From positions 496,001-560,000 of the forward strand of contig NZ_CANLOZ010000004.1 in the NCBI RefSeq assembly GCF_947492965.1: DNA of 64,000 bases, in the 5' to 3' direction. Below are positions 54,828-63,895 of the stretch, piece after piece. This DNA is from an uncultured Aquimarina sp. (GTDB taxonomy: Bacteria > Bacteroidota > Bacteroidia > Flavobacteriales > Flavobacteriaceae). Numbering within the stretch: the stretch's first letter is position 1; each line of letters starts with the position of its first letter. The notes below the pieces were generated by a model that saw only the letters and a program-made list of their open reading frames with translations, ran no database searches and had not been told where the DNA came from. The translations under genes were made by a program, and so were the position numbers.

Positions 54828-55331
54828 TTATTTTATTTTTACAGGTATGCCAGAAACCATTAAAATGGCGTGATCAGCATGTTTGGCAATATGTTGATTC
54901 ATCCAACCCTGAAGTTCTGTGAATTTTCTTCCTATTTCTGTGGTTGCATGAACTCCCATTCCTATTTCATTAGAAATGATTATAATATTCGCTTCTATAG
55001 TAATGAGTTTATTAAATTCTTTTTTTGCCTGTTCAAGGGATATTTCGATGTCATTTTTGGTATCTACAAAGAAATTCGTAAGCCATAGAGTTACACAATC
55101 AATAACTACAGTAGTATTTTTATGAATCACTTTAGAGAGTTCTTTTTCCTCTTCAATAGAGGTCCAGACATCACTTCGATCCGCAATATGTCGATCGATT
55201 CGTTTTCTATGATCACCATCCCAAACTCTGGAAGTTGCTATGTAAACTGGTTTTTTGGAAAGTTCTAATGCTAGATTTTGTGCATAGCTACTTTTTCCAG
55301 AACGTTCTCCACCAGTGATGTAGTACAACAT
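54828..55331 (-). CDS. cobU: Adenosylcobinamide kinase/adenosylcobinamide-phosphate guanylyltransferase (CobU)
   Basis: The 167-residue bifunctional enzyme has the P-loop GGERSGKS at residues 7-14 and the guanylylated-His region RIDRHIADRS. It is the first gene of the minus-strand cob unit (cobU-cobT-membrane protein-cobS-cobC). No upstream de novo corrin-ring genes are in the window, so this looks like salvage of imported corrinoids. Confidence 0.94.
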   Translation of the reverse strand: MLYYITGGERSGKSSYAQNLALELSKKPVYIATSRVWDGDHRKRIDRHIADRSDVWTSIEEEKELSKVIHKNTTVVIDCVTLWLTNFFVDTKNDIEISLEQAKKEFNKLITIEANIIIISNEIGMGVHATTEIGRKFTELQGWMNQHIAKHADHAILMVSGIPVKIK

Positions 55332-55789
55332 TTTCTAAGGCTTTAGAGTGCGCAAAGATACTAGTATTATCAATTTATTTGTTAAAGTGGATGCAATTTC
55401 AGAGAAATATAATACATTCGCGCAGAATTTTGGTTTTGATACGCTTTACTAGCGTAGAGAATTAAAAGGGAATCAGGTGAACTGAAATACGAATGTAGCA
55501 TTACGAATTACGATTTCTGTCATAATTATCGTATGTCTCACATCTCATATTATAAATCAGCATTCCTGAGCTGTTCCCGCAACTGTGAGCTTAGTCCGTC
55601 AAAGGCGGATGCTTGTTGTTAGTTCTTTTAACCACTGTTTCGATAAACTCGGAATGGGAAGGTAGACAACAAGACGCGAGCCAGGAGACCTGCCAGAATT
55701 CGATATGTCAAACTTTCGGGATAGAGGTTTTGGTATGGGTAAACTACATACTTTTTTCCGGTAATTGTAAACAATAAGTCATTTAGGAA
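55332..55789 (+). other. 458-bp region with divergent cob/btuB promoters and riboswitch
   Basis: There is no protein gene here. The left part (55332-55440) should hold the promoter of the minus-strand cobU unit and that of the plus-strand btuB leader. The right part is the cobalamin riboswitch annotated separately. Confidence 0.7.
55463..55740 (+). promoter_or_regulatory. Cobalamin riboswitch upstream of btuB-like gene
   Basis: The conserved blocks occur in order: AAAAGGGAATCAGGTG (55464-55479), GCTGTTCCCGCAACTGTGA (55570-55588), CCACTG (55632-55637), GGGAAGG (55656-55662) and the B12 box AGCCAGGAGACCTGCC (55679-55694). The ACTTTCGGGA block after the B12 box is typical of Bacteroidota versions and may form the expression platform. 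There is no terminator T-run before the start at 55790, so control of translation is likely. Confidence 0.93.
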
Positions 55790-57742
55790 ATGAACAAAAA
55801 AGTGTTTTTTGGGGCTGCACTCGTATTCATGGCATCCCAGGTTGTTTCTGCACAACAAACAACAGAAGAAGAAGAAGTAAATGAATTAGAGGAGGTTGTC
55901 ATCTCTGATTCAAAATTTAATCTAAAAAGAGAACAGAGTGGTAAGGTAATTACTAAGATTGGTTCTAAAGAATTACAGCGTAGTCAAGGACAATCAGTAG
56001 CAACTGTTTTAAACAGAGTTGCAGGGGTTTTTATCAATGGTAGTAATAATGCGGCTGGAGAACCATTAGGGGTTTCTATTCGTGGAGGTCGTAATCGACA
56101 AGTAGTGATTAGAGTGGATGGTGTTACAGTAAGTGATCCTACCTCTTCTGCAGGAGATTTTGATCTACGATTATTATCTACTAATCAAATAGAATCTATT
56201 GAGATTCTAAAAGGAGCTTCGAGTACTTTATATGGATCCGGAGCAGCAACAGCAGTAATTAATATTACCACAAAATCTGAGAGTAAAGATGCGATTGCTG
56301 CACAATTCTCTTCTACAATAGGTACCAATCAGTCACAGGATGATCAGGATTATGATATTAATGAGTTTGTAAACTTTGCGTCTGTTAACGGAACGATTGG
56401 AAAAGTAAGTTATTTAGGGAGCTTATCTCATCAATCTACAGATGGTTTATCCGCTGCCGAAAATCCTTTAGAATCGACTACTGGAGAAACATTTGAAAGC
56501 GATGCTTATAATAAGTTTAATGTATATGCAAAACTTGGGTATCAATGGAATAAGAATTTTAGATTTCATTTTTTTGGAAATTTAGATCAGTATAAAACAG
56601 ATTTTGATGGTGGGGCTGGTTTAGATGCTGATAACCAATTTACCAGTAGACAATTAAGAGGAGGAAGTTTTTGGGAAGCCAAGTATCCTAATGGTAGCTT
56701 TACTTTTGTAGATAGCTATGCGTTGGTGGATAGAGAGTTTATCTCTGGTTTTCCATCTAGATACGAAGGTAAAATCTATACCTTCGATGCTTATAATAAA
56801 TATAACTTTAAGAACACATTATATACGGTTATTGGAGCCAATGGTTCTTACAGTGATTTTAATCTGTTTAGCATTCCTTTTGGAAGTACAGATTTCGAAC
56901 AAACTATAAATGACAATGAAGCTGATTTTGATATTATCGATCCTTATATCAACTTAGTGTATGTTTCTAAGTTTGGTTTAAACGTGAATGCGGGAGCACG
57001 ATTAAATATCCATAGCGCCTACGGAAATCATTTGGTATATAACATTAACCCATCATTTACCTATACGTTCGGAGGAAATTATATCAAGGGATTGGCGTCT
57101 TATAGTACGGCATATATTACACCTTCCTTGTTTCAACTATATGATACAGCTTTCTTTAGTGGAAATCCAGATTTAGAACCGGAAGAGAGTACTACATTAG
57201 AAGGAGGAATCGAATTTTCTCACCAGAAAAAGGCTACGATTAGTGTAGTATATTTTGATAGAACATCCGAAAACTTCATCACTTTTGACCCTAATACTTT
57301 TGTAAATTTTAATTCACCAGAAGATATAGAAGTTAATGGAATCGAAGTGGAAGCTAGCGCATTGTTATTAGACGATAAATTATCAATAAATGCTAACTAT
57401 ACCTATACTAATATTGATAAATTAGAAAATAATATTAGGATACCAGAAAACACTTTACAAGCGACTGTAGGATATCAGCTATCTACTAAATCGTTTACAT
57501 CTTTAAGCTATCAACTAAATAGTAAACGAAATGATACTTTCTTTAATCCAGTGACATTTACTTCGGATCCAGTAGAACTAGATGGTTACGGAATTTTAGA
57601 TTTTTATATCAGCCATCAGTTAATGGATAATTTAAGTATCTATGCAGCGATGAATAATATTACCAATGAAGAATATCAGGAGATTTTTGGATTTAGTACG
57701 AGAGGTAGAAATGCCAGAATAGGTTTTAATCTTACTTTTTAA
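55790..57742 (+). CDS. btuB: TonB-dependent outer-membrane receptor for cobalamin (BtuB-like)
   Basis: The 650-residue protein has a signal peptide ending near SAQQT. A TonB box-like stretch and plug domain cover about residues 30-165 (SVATVLNRVAGVFINGSNN, then SIEILKGASSTLYGSGAATAVINI). The 22-stranded barrel ends in GFNLTF, with a terminal aromatic residue. The cobalamin riboswitch directly upstream identifies the ligand as a corrinoid. The neighbouring cob and btuFCD genes complete the uptake route. Confidence 0.93.
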   Translation: MNKKVFFGAALVFMASQVVSAQQTTEEEEVNELEEVVISDSKFNLKREQSGKVITKIGSKELQRSQGQSVATVLNRVAGVFINGSNNAAGEPLGVSIRGGRNRQVVIRVDGVTVSDPTSSAGDFDLRLLSTNQIESIEILKGASSTLYGSGAATAVINITTKSESKDAIAAQFSSTIGTNQSQDDQDYDINEFVNFASVNGTIGKVSYLGSLSHQSTDGLSAAENPLESTTGETFESDAYNKFNVYAKLGYQWNKNFRFHFFGNLDQYKTDFDGGAGLDADNQFTSRQLRGGSFWEAKYPNGSFTFVDSYALVDREFISGFPSRYEGKIYTFDAYNKYNFKNTLYTVIGANGSYSDFNLFSIPFGSTDFEQTINDNEADFDIIDPYINLVYVSKFGLNVNAGARLNIHSAYGNHLVYNINPSFTYTFGGNYIKGLASYSTAYITPSLFQLYDTAFFSGNPDLEPEESTTLEGGIEFSHQKKATISVVYFDRTSENFITFDPNTFVNFNSPEDIEVNGIEVEASALLLDDKLSINANYTYTNIDKLENNIRIPENTLQATVGYQLSTKSFTSLSYQLNSKRNDTFFNPVTFTSDPVELDGYGILDFYISHQLMDNLSIYAAMNNITNEEYQEIFGFSTRGRNARIGFNLTF

Positions 57743-57762
57743 GAAAAGACATTATATTATTT

Positions 57763-57808
57763 AAACTAAAAAACTCAAGTCGCTAAGACTTGAGTTTTTT
57801 AGTTTTTA
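57763..57808. terminator. Bidirectional intrinsic terminator between btuB and S41 protease
   Basis: A 19-base perfect stem is formed by 57763-57781 (ending ACTCAAGTC) and 57787-57805 (starting GACTTGAGT), with loop GCTAA. A-rich and T-rich flanks lie on both sides. It can end btuB on the plus strand and the convergent S41 protease gene on the minus strand. Confidence 0.9.
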
Positions 57809-57825
57809 TATGGAGACAAATATAT

Positions 57826-59265
57826 TTACTCCCTCGTATTGTTGTCGATAGTTTTGTACATTCTCTGGTAATTAGGAAGTGTCATTTTACTTTCTCCGAT
57901 AGTCTCTAGGGTAAGACTTTTAGTATTTGCACTAATTCTGTTACCTAGAATATTATCAATAGCAGCTTTTAATAGCGGTTCGTTTGGATCTCCCAAAGTA
58001 CCTAAATTAGAAAAGTCTTCGGCAAGTTCGATTTCAGGAGTAAATCCTCCAAAATAATCTGTAAAACCTACAGAGTTTAATGATCTTAGGACTAGCGGTT
58101 GCATAGCGTAGGTATGGCCAGGATTGGCACCATTACGACCAAAATTGTCAGAATCATATAACGTAATCGATGCCTGAAATTTACCTCTTGTTGTTGTCCC
58201 TACTTGTATTACATTAATATAAGGATCTAATCCATTAATTAATAATTCGCTGGCAGAAGCAGAGCTTCTACTTGTTAATACGTATAATCTGGTTAAGTTT
58301 AAGCTGTTAATTCCAGCTCCTGTTCTTATGGTATTGTCAAATAGATTTGTTCCTCCAAATTGTGGTTGTCGATCTTCGTTCCATTCTTCTGTAGAAAACA
58401 CCTGACCGCTAAATTGTCCCGTTATCATACTTGCTAGATCGATTGCTGAGGTTACAGAACCACCACCATTATATCGCAAGTCTAATATTAGATCTGTTAC
58501 ATTATCCGCAGCTAATTGTCCAAAAGCATTATTTAATTGCTCATCAAAATCTCCGGTAAATCCATTGTACATAAGATAACCTACTGGGTTTCCACCAACA
58601 TCAATAGTAGTTGAGATCAATACTGGATTTTCCGTGTACTGCACTTTCGTTAAAGAAACAGAAGTACCAGTTGGTGTTACATTGTCTCCATCAAAAGTCG
58701 CTAAACCAATAGTATAGGTATCTGGATTTAGTAAAGCACTAAAATTTTGATCTGTGATTTGTGTACCGTCTATAGTATTAAAAACATCTCCTCTTTGTAC
58801 ACCTTTGGCTTCAGCATCTGTTCCTGGTAATACGTAACGAACATATCCAAACACATTAGAAGCATCATTTGGGTAACGTACCAGACCAAATTCCATTCCG
58901 TTATTTCTAGTAATACCATCAAATGCCTGTTCGAGTGCTACAAAATCATCTACTAAAAAGCTAAATTCGTCTACATCAACTCCACTAGCAGGATCTACTT
59001 CTTGCGTTCTAAGCGCTGCAAAAATAGCTTCAGGAGAAGAAAATCCTCCTAAAAAATCTGAATATTCCTGGTTCGAAGAAAATCGATCATTCGCTAAATC
59101 ATCTACATCTGCTTTATATAAATAGAAAGTATTCATGCCTTTCCAGATAAAATCATTAATTTCTACAACACCTGCCAGACCTGGAACATCATCATTATCA
59201 TCAAAACAACTAGTAAGTATACTTCCGAATAGAAGCATTACGATCACATACTTTAAAATTTTCAT
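57826..59265 (-). CDS. S41 family peptidase lipoprotein (C-terminal processing type)
   Basis: The 479-residue protein has a lipoprotein signal (VIVMLLFGSILTSCFDDND). An N-terminal S41 cap covers about 30-110, followed by a PDZ domain at about 145-205 (GTDAEAKGVQRGDVFNTIDG). The peptidase core then shows LILDLRYNGGGSVTSAIDLA and TSRSSASASELLINGL, whose second Ser run holds the nucleophile (about residue 335). It acts outside the cytoplasm. It is close to C-terminal processing proteases, but no Lys/Gln dyad was checked in detail. Confidence 0.88.
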   Translation of the reverse strand: MKILKYVIVMLLFGSILTSCFDDNDDVPGLAGVVEINDFIWKGMNTFYLYKADVDDLANDRFSSNQEYSDFLGGFSSPEAIFAALRTQEVDPASGVDVDEFSFLVDDFVALEQAFDGITRNNGMEFGLVRYPNDASNVFGYVRYVLPGTDAEAKGVQRGDVFNTIDGTQITDQNFSALLNPDTYTIGLATFDGDNVTPTGTSVSLTKVQYTENPVLISTTIDVGGNPVGYLMYNGFTGDFDEQLNNAFGQLAADNVTDLILDLRYNGGGSVTSAIDLASMITGQFSGQVFSTEEWNEDRQPQFGGTNLFDNTIRTGAGINSLNLTRLYVLTSRSSASASELLINGLDPYINVIQVGTTTRGKFQASITLYDSDNFGRNGANPGHTYAMQPLVLRSLNSVGFTDYFGGFTPEIELAEDFSNLGTLGDPNEPLLKAAIDNILGNRISANTKSLTLETIGESKMTLPNYQRMYKTIDNNTRE

Positions 59266-59403
59266 ATACTTTTTTTATTTATATAACCCTAAAAATAGGG
59301 ACTTTATTATAATTTTAAAAAATTGTGTAACAAATTATAGAGGTAGTCGTCTCCCTAATATAAAGCTAACATAGAAAGCTTTGTAACCACCAACCAACGA
59401 AAT

Positions 59404-59913
59404 ATGAAGGAAAGAGCATTTATAACGCTTACTAATGGTTTTAAAGACAAGCTGTATAGGTTGGCTAAAAGATTGTTGGTGAGTAATGAAGAGGCAGAAG
59501 ATGCTACGCAAGAAATTTTATTAAAGCTATGGCGAAATAAATCTAAAATGGCTGAATATAAAAATGTAGAAGCATTTGCCATGACGATGACCAAAAACTA
59601 TTGCTATGATAAATTAAAAGCAAAAGAAACTGGGAATTTAAAAATTGTTCATAGCAATTATAAAGATGAAAGACCTTCGTTGCAAAGAGAAGTAGAAGCT
59701 AAAGATAGTTTGGAGTGGGTCGGTAGAATCATGGATGGTTTACCAGAACAACAACGAATGATCGTGCAACTAAGAGATATAGAACAATATGATAATGCAG
59801 AAATTGCAGAAATGATGGAAATGAACGAAACTGCAGTTCGTGTAGCCTTATCAAGAGCAAGAAAAACAATACGACAAGAATTATTAAAAAAACACAATTA
59901 TGGAGTTGTCTAA
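59404..59913 (+). CDS. ECF-type RNA polymerase sigma factor
   Basis: The 169-residue protein has sigma region 2 (NEEAEDATQEILLKLWRN at about 30-47) and region 4 (IEQYDNAEIAEMMEMNETAVRVALSRAR at about 125-152). It overlaps the next gene, a single-pass membrane protein, as in sigma/anti-sigma pairs of Bacteroidota. The following two DUF4252 genes are probable members of the same regulon. Confidence 0.9.
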   Translation: MKERAFITLTNGFKDKLYRLAKRLLVSNEEAEDATQEILLKLWRNKSKMAEYKNVEAFAMTMTKNYCYDKLKAKETGNLKIVHSNYKDERPSLQREVEAKDSLEWVGRIMDGLPEQQRMIVQLRDIEQYDNAEIAEMMEMNETAVRVALSRARKTIRQELLKKHNYGVV

Positions 59914-60388
59914 CATAGAAAAATTACTGGAGAAGTATTTTGAAGGAGAAACGACCCTTTCTGAAGAAAAAGAATTAAAGGTTTATTTTACCGGAGAAAG
60001 TGTGCCGTCGCATTTGGAGAGATACAAGGATTTGTTTCAGTTTTTTTCTGATGAAAGCCAAGTAACTGCAAGTTCAGAGGTAAGTTTGAAAACCAATTCG
60101 TCCAAAGTTCCATGGTATACCTGGATAGGAGTAGCTGCATCAATAGCTTTAATTGTGGGGCTATTTATAAAAGATATTCCTGCGGGAGCCGATCACGAAG
60201 GTGTGTATGGTACTTATGATGATCCAGAGATTGCATTACAGAAAACCAAAGAAGCCCTCGATTTGGTTGCTCGTTTAATGAATGAGGGTAAAAAGGAATT
60301 AGTGTACCTGAATGAGTTTGACAATGCCAAAAAAGAACTGGTATATATCAATGAGTTCGAAAACACTAAAAATAAATTAATAAAATAA
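59900..60388 (+). CDS. Single-pass membrane protein, possible anti-sigma factor
   Basis: The 162-residue protein overlaps the sigma gene by 14 bases. The N-terminal half is helical and acidic (LLEKYFEGETTLSEEKELKVYF). One membrane helix lies near 77-95 (WIGVAASIALIVGLFI). The C-terminus carries two tandem copies of ELVY-NEF-N (KKELVYLNEFDNA and KKELVYINEFENT). The layout fits an anti-sigma factor, though no known anti-sigma domain is evident. Confidence 0.65.
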   Translation: MELSNIEKLLEKYFEGETTLSEEKELKVYFTGESVPSHLERYKDLFQFFSDESQVTASSEVSLKTNSSKVPWYTWIGVAASIALIVGLFIKDIPAGADHEGVYGTYDDPEIALQKTKEALDLVARLMNEGKKELVYLNEFDNAKKELVYINEFENTKNKLIK

Positions 60389-60434
60389 ACACGAATACTA
60401 TTTCCCGATAGGGAGTCTTAAAAATGAATTAATT

Positions 60435-60968
60435 ATGAAAAAGTTTGCAATAATATTAGTAGCAGCATTAGTACCATATTTATCTATTGCACAAAGCAAT
60501 TTTGATAAGTACGAAGATATGAACGATGTATCCTCTATAGTGGTAACAAGTAAAATGTTTAAATTGTTAAGTAAGATCGATCTAGAAAGCAATGATCCAG
60601 AAATTAAAGATTATGCAAATCTGGTAAAGAACATTAAGAATATTAAGGTTTTTGTTACAGAGAAGAACGAAATAGGTCAGAAAATGAAAGCCGATGTGCA
60701 AAAGTATCTTAGTAGTACTTCATTAGATGAACTGATGCGTTTTAAGAGTGATGGAAAAAATGTAAAGTTCTATTCTAAGCCAGGTAAGAATGATAATTTC
60801 GTTACAGAACTCTTCATGTTTATGGAAGGTATGGAAAACGATGGAGGTCCTAATACAGTAGTAATGACCATTACAGGAGATATAGATCTTAGACAAGTTT
60901 CTAAAATCGCAGATCATTTAAATGTTCCAGGAGGAGAAGAGCTTAAAAAGGTAAATAAGAAAAATTAA
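60435..60968 (+). CDS. DUF4252 domain protein
   Basis: The 177-residue protein has a signal peptide (IILVAALVPYLSIAQS) and the DUF4252 pattern: FDKYEDMNDVSSIVVTSKMF, VKNIKNIKVFVTE and VVMTITGDIDLRQVSKIADHL. These proteins occur beside ECF sigma genes in Flavobacteriaceae; function unknown. A second family member follows. Confidence 0.85.
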   Translation: MKKFAIILVAALVPYLSIAQSNFDKYEDMNDVSSIVVTSKMFKLLSKIDLESNDPEIKDYANLVKNIKNIKVFVTEKNEIGQKMKADVQKYLSSTSLDELMRFKSDGKNVKFYSKPGKNDNFVTELFMFMEGMENDGGPNTVVMTITGDIDLRQVSKIADHLNVPGGEELKKVNKKN

Positions 60969-60993
60969 ACTTATACAATTAGTTTATGTTACA

Positions 60994-61027
60994 CAAGCTT
61001 CTTTAGATACGATTATCTAAAGAAGCT
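60994..61027 (+). terminator. 15-base hairpin between DUF4252 genes
   Basis: AAGCTTCTTTAGATA (60994-61008), loop CGAT, and TATCTAAAGAAGCTT (61013-61027) form a perfect stem. There is no T-run after it, so it may be an mRNA-stability or partial-termination hairpin rather than a true terminator. Confidence 0.5.
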
Positions 61028-61062
61028 TATCATCAATCAATCAACCATTAAAACCAAATAAA

Positions 61063-61620
61063 ATGAAAAATATTAGTAAGCTTATTCTTGTAGTTTGCGG
61101 GTTACTATACATTAGTTGTGGTAATGACCAATCATTACAAAAGTATTTTATCGATCATCAAGGAGATAAGGACTTTGTTGCTGTAGATTTAGCGACCAGC
61201 CTATTGGATGCCAGAACGAGAAAGGTAAATCTTTCTGATGACGAAAGAGCAGCATTAGAGAGTATTAAGAAGGTTAATTTTTTAGCGCTACCGATCAAAG
61301 AAGATAAAAGCGAAACCAAAACGAGGTTTGAAGAAGAAAAAACTAAGATCAATTCGATTTTAGATGCCGAAAAATATGAAACACTTATGAGATTTGGTTC
61401 TAATGGAACAAAAGCGGTATTAAAGTTTGAAGGAGAAGAGGATAATATCGATGAAATGATCGTATTCGCATCTAATAAAGAACGCGGTTTAGCGCTGGTA
61501 AGAGTGTTGGGAGATGATATGAAACCAGCAAATATTGCTAAACTAATGAATGCAATAGATAAAGGAGACGTAGATATAGGTGCTATTAAAGATATTATAG
61601 GAGAGGTTAATATTAACTAA
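61063..61620 (+). CDS. DUF4252 domain lipoprotein
   Basis: The 185-residue protein has a lipoprotein signal (LILVVCGLLYISCGNDQS, Cys19). Its later IDEMIVFASNKERGLALVRVLGDD segment follows the same DUF4252 pattern as the upstream protein. The two genes may be paralogues. It ends the sigma-led operon, before a strong bidirectional terminator. Confidence 0.8.
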   Translation: MKNISKLILVVCGLLYISCGNDQSLQKYFIDHQGDKDFVAVDLATSLLDARTRKVNLSDDERAALESIKKVNFLALPIKEDKSETKTRFEEEKTKINSILDAEKYETLMRFGSNGTKAVLKFEGEEDNIDEMIVFASNKERGLALVRVLGDDMKPANIAKLMNAIDKGDVDIGAIKDIIGEVNIN

Positions 61621-61641
61621 TCGTATAGTTTTTAAGATATA

Positions 61642-61674
61642 AAAAAAGCTTTGACGTATCGTCAAAGCTTTTTT
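61642..61674. terminator. Bidirectional intrinsic terminator between DUF4252 operon and purB
   Basis: AAAAAAGCTTTGACG (61642-61656), loop TAT and CGTCAAAGCTTTTTT (61660-61674) form a perfect 15-pair stem, with T-rich and A-rich flanks. It serves the convergent purB gene as well. Confidence 0.9.
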
Positions 61675-61721
61675 CTTTTTTATCTAATGTAAGTTTTTGT
61701 TTGAAAACCTATTATTGTCAA

Positions 61722-63065
61722 TTATATTCCAGTATAATTAGCTGGAGTTATCACTTTTAATTCGGATTTAATATCGTCTGAAACTTCTAGTGTTTCAATA
61801 AAGTTTGCAATAGAGTTTTGATTGATAGCTTCATTGGTTCTGGTTAATCCTTTTAAAGCCTCGTAAGGATTAGGATATCCTTCTCTTCTTAAAATGGTCT
61901 GTATAGCTTCTGCCACAACAGCCCAATTGTTTTCGAGATCTTGAGCAAACTTTTCTTCGTTCAGTAATAACTTGTTCAATCCTTTTAACGTAGCCTGAAA
62001 AGCAATTAAGGTATGTCCAAAAGGTACTCCTACATTTCTTAATACAGTACTATCTGTTAAGTCGCGTTGTAGTCTACTTACTGGTAGTTTAGAGGCTAGA
62101 TGCTCAAACAATGCATTAGCAATACCAATATTACCTTCGCTGTTTTCAAAATCTATAGGATTTACTTTGTGCGGCATCGCAGAAGATCCTACTTCGCCTT
62201 TTTTGATTTTTTGCTTAAAGTAATCCATAGAAACATAAGTCCATACATCTCTATCCAAATCCAGGATAATTGTATTGATACGCTTAAGTCCATCAAACAA
62301 CGCTGCCATATGGTCGTAGTGCTCGATCTGAGTTGTTGGAAAAGAATGATGCAATCCTAGTTTCTCCTGTACAAAACGAGTGCCAAATTCTTTCCAGTCG
62401 ATAGCTGGGTACGCTACTTTATGGGCATTGTAGTTTCCGGTAGCACCACCAAATTTAGCGGCACTCGGAATATCGTTTAACAAATCAAACTGCGCTTCTA
62501 ATCGAGTTACATATACCTGAAATTCTTTTCCTAATCGGGTAGGAGAAGCTGGTTGTCCGTGTGTTCTGGCTAGCATGGATACATCAGACCACTCTTCTAC
62601 TAATGATTTTAGTTTTGCTACTAATTCTAAGTAATGAGGAATGTATACATCTCCAATAGCTTCTTTTATACTTAGTGGTATCGCAGTATTGTTAATATCC
62701 TGAGATGTTAGTCCAAAGTGGATAAACTCCTTGTATTCTTGTAAACCTAGCTGATCGAATTTTTCTTTAATAAAATATTCAACAGCTTTTACATCATGAT
62801 TGGTTACCTTTTCAATATCTTTTATAGCCTGAGCATCTTCTGTAGAAAAGGCTGTATAAATGGCTCTTAATTTTTCAAAAACCGAAGTGTCTATACCCTC
62901 TAATTGTGGTAATGGTATTTCGCATAAAGCGATAAAATATTTGATTTCTACCAGTACACGATATTTTATTAAAGCTTCTTCACTAAAATAAGCGCTTAAT
63001 GATTGTGTTTTAGAAGCATAACGACCATCGATGGGTGATATAGCTTGTAATGGAGTTAAAGACAT
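61722..63065 (-). CDS. purB: Adenylosuccinate lyase
   Basis: The 447-residue protein cleaves SAICAR and adenylosuccinate in purine synthesis. The fumarase/aspartase signature GSSAMPHKVNPIDFENSEGN is visible near residue 290. The N-terminus ISPIDGRYASKTQSLSAYFSE and the TSQDINNTAIPL segment are typical of the E. coli-like subgroup. Confidence 0.97.
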   Translation of the reverse strand: MSLTPLQAISPIDGRYASKTQSLSAYFSEEALIKYRVLVEIKYFIALCEIPLPQLEGIDTSVFEKLRAIYTAFSTEDAQAIKDIEKVTNHDVKAVEYFIKEKFDQLGLQEYKEFIHFGLTSQDINNTAIPLSIKEAIGDVYIPHYLELVAKLKSLVEEWSDVSMLARTHGQPASPTRLGKEFQVYVTRLEAQFDLLNDIPSAAKFGGATGNYNAHKVAYPAIDWKEFGTRFVQEKLGLHHSFPTTQIEHYDHMAALFDGLKRINTIILDLDRDVWTYVSMDYFKQKIKKGEVGSSAMPHKVNPIDFENSEGNIGIANALFEHLASKLPVSRLQRDLTDSTVLRNVGVPFGHTLIAFQATLKGLNKLLLNEEKFAQDLENNWAVVAEAIQTILRREGYPNPYEALKGLTRTNEAINQNSIANFIETLEVSDDIKSELKVITPANYTGI

Positions 63066-63150
63066 GACTTTGTTTTTTTGAAAGCTGCAAAGATAATTGA
63101 TTTCGTGAGTAATTACGATGTAACCGGTTGGATTTTTTTGGTTTTGAAAT

Positions 63151-63200
63151 TAGTTGTTAGTGGTTGGCAGTTAGTGGTTAGCTGTTAGTGGTTAGTGATT
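63151..63200. repeat. Degenerate GTTAGTGGTTAG intergenic repeat
   Basis: Tandem imperfect units (TTAGTTGTTAG, TTAGTGGTTAG at 63171 and 63185) lie upstream of purB. Their complement resembles the CTAACAGCTA run at 2241-2288, so the two are probably members of one dispersed family. The next bases (CCTACGACCTCATACC) are also simple in sequence. Confidence 0.45.
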
Positions 63201-63265
63201 CTCGTCCAATTCCTGAAACCTACGACCTCATACCTCATGCCTAACACCAACAACCATTAACTAAA

Positions 63266-63817
63266 CTACAACTTTTTCAGAATCATACGGGATCTGGCTT
63301 TGTAAGCAGCGCTGCCTTGATGGTAATTATTTTCTAAGGTGACTTTTAATTCTGGGTGAACCCAATCAAACTCAGTACCCAATAGATATAAACTAGTCAT
63401 CGAATACGCTTTGGCGGCTACTTTTTGATCAGAAATCAACCAATCAAAACAAGCTTCTGTTATTTTTTCTCGATAAGGTGTGGTTAGTGATTTTTGTACA
63501 ATAGGATTTTTTTCTTTGTAATACGCAAGAATAAGGTATTCACAAATTTTTGCCATAGGTCGCACTGCTGGATGTTGATATACCTTTGGTAATATTTCGG
63601 TAAAACTATCCAGATAAGGGAGTATAGCATCTAATCTTTTCTTACATAAAAATTCTAATCCCCAGGATGCTCTACAAGAAATTTCGTCATCTACCTGATG
63701 GCAAATCGCTAATAACTGCGGTAACAATTCCGGATTGTCCAAAATAAGATTGGCAAAATAGTTTCGCTGTTCTCTGGAATGATTGGTCTTTCTTATGTTT
63801 TCCTCTAAATCGATCAT
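63266..63817 (-). CDS. HEAT-like repeat protein
   Basis: The 183-residue protein is made of paired helices: SWGLEFLCKKRLDAILPYLD, then MAKICEYLILAYYKE and AAKAYSMTSLYLLGTEFDWV. This is the pattern of HEAT/ARM repeats. No catalytic motif is visible. It is encoded just upstream of purB on the same strand, across a repeat-containing 200-base gap. Confidence 0.7.
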   Translation of the reverse strand: MIDLEENIRKTNHSREQRNYFANLILDNPELLPQLLAICHQVDDEISCRASWGLEFLCKKRLDAILPYLDSFTEILPKVYQHPAVRPMAKICEYLILAYYKEKNPIVQKSLTTPYREKITEACFDWLISDQKVAAKAYSMTSLYLLGTEFDWVHPELKVTLENNYHQGSAAYKARSRMILKKL

Positions 63818-63895
63818 TAGATTTTTGAGTTTTCCTATATAGAAGGAGGTGATTTACGATAATATTTACTTAGAACGGTTGATCGCATTATATGA

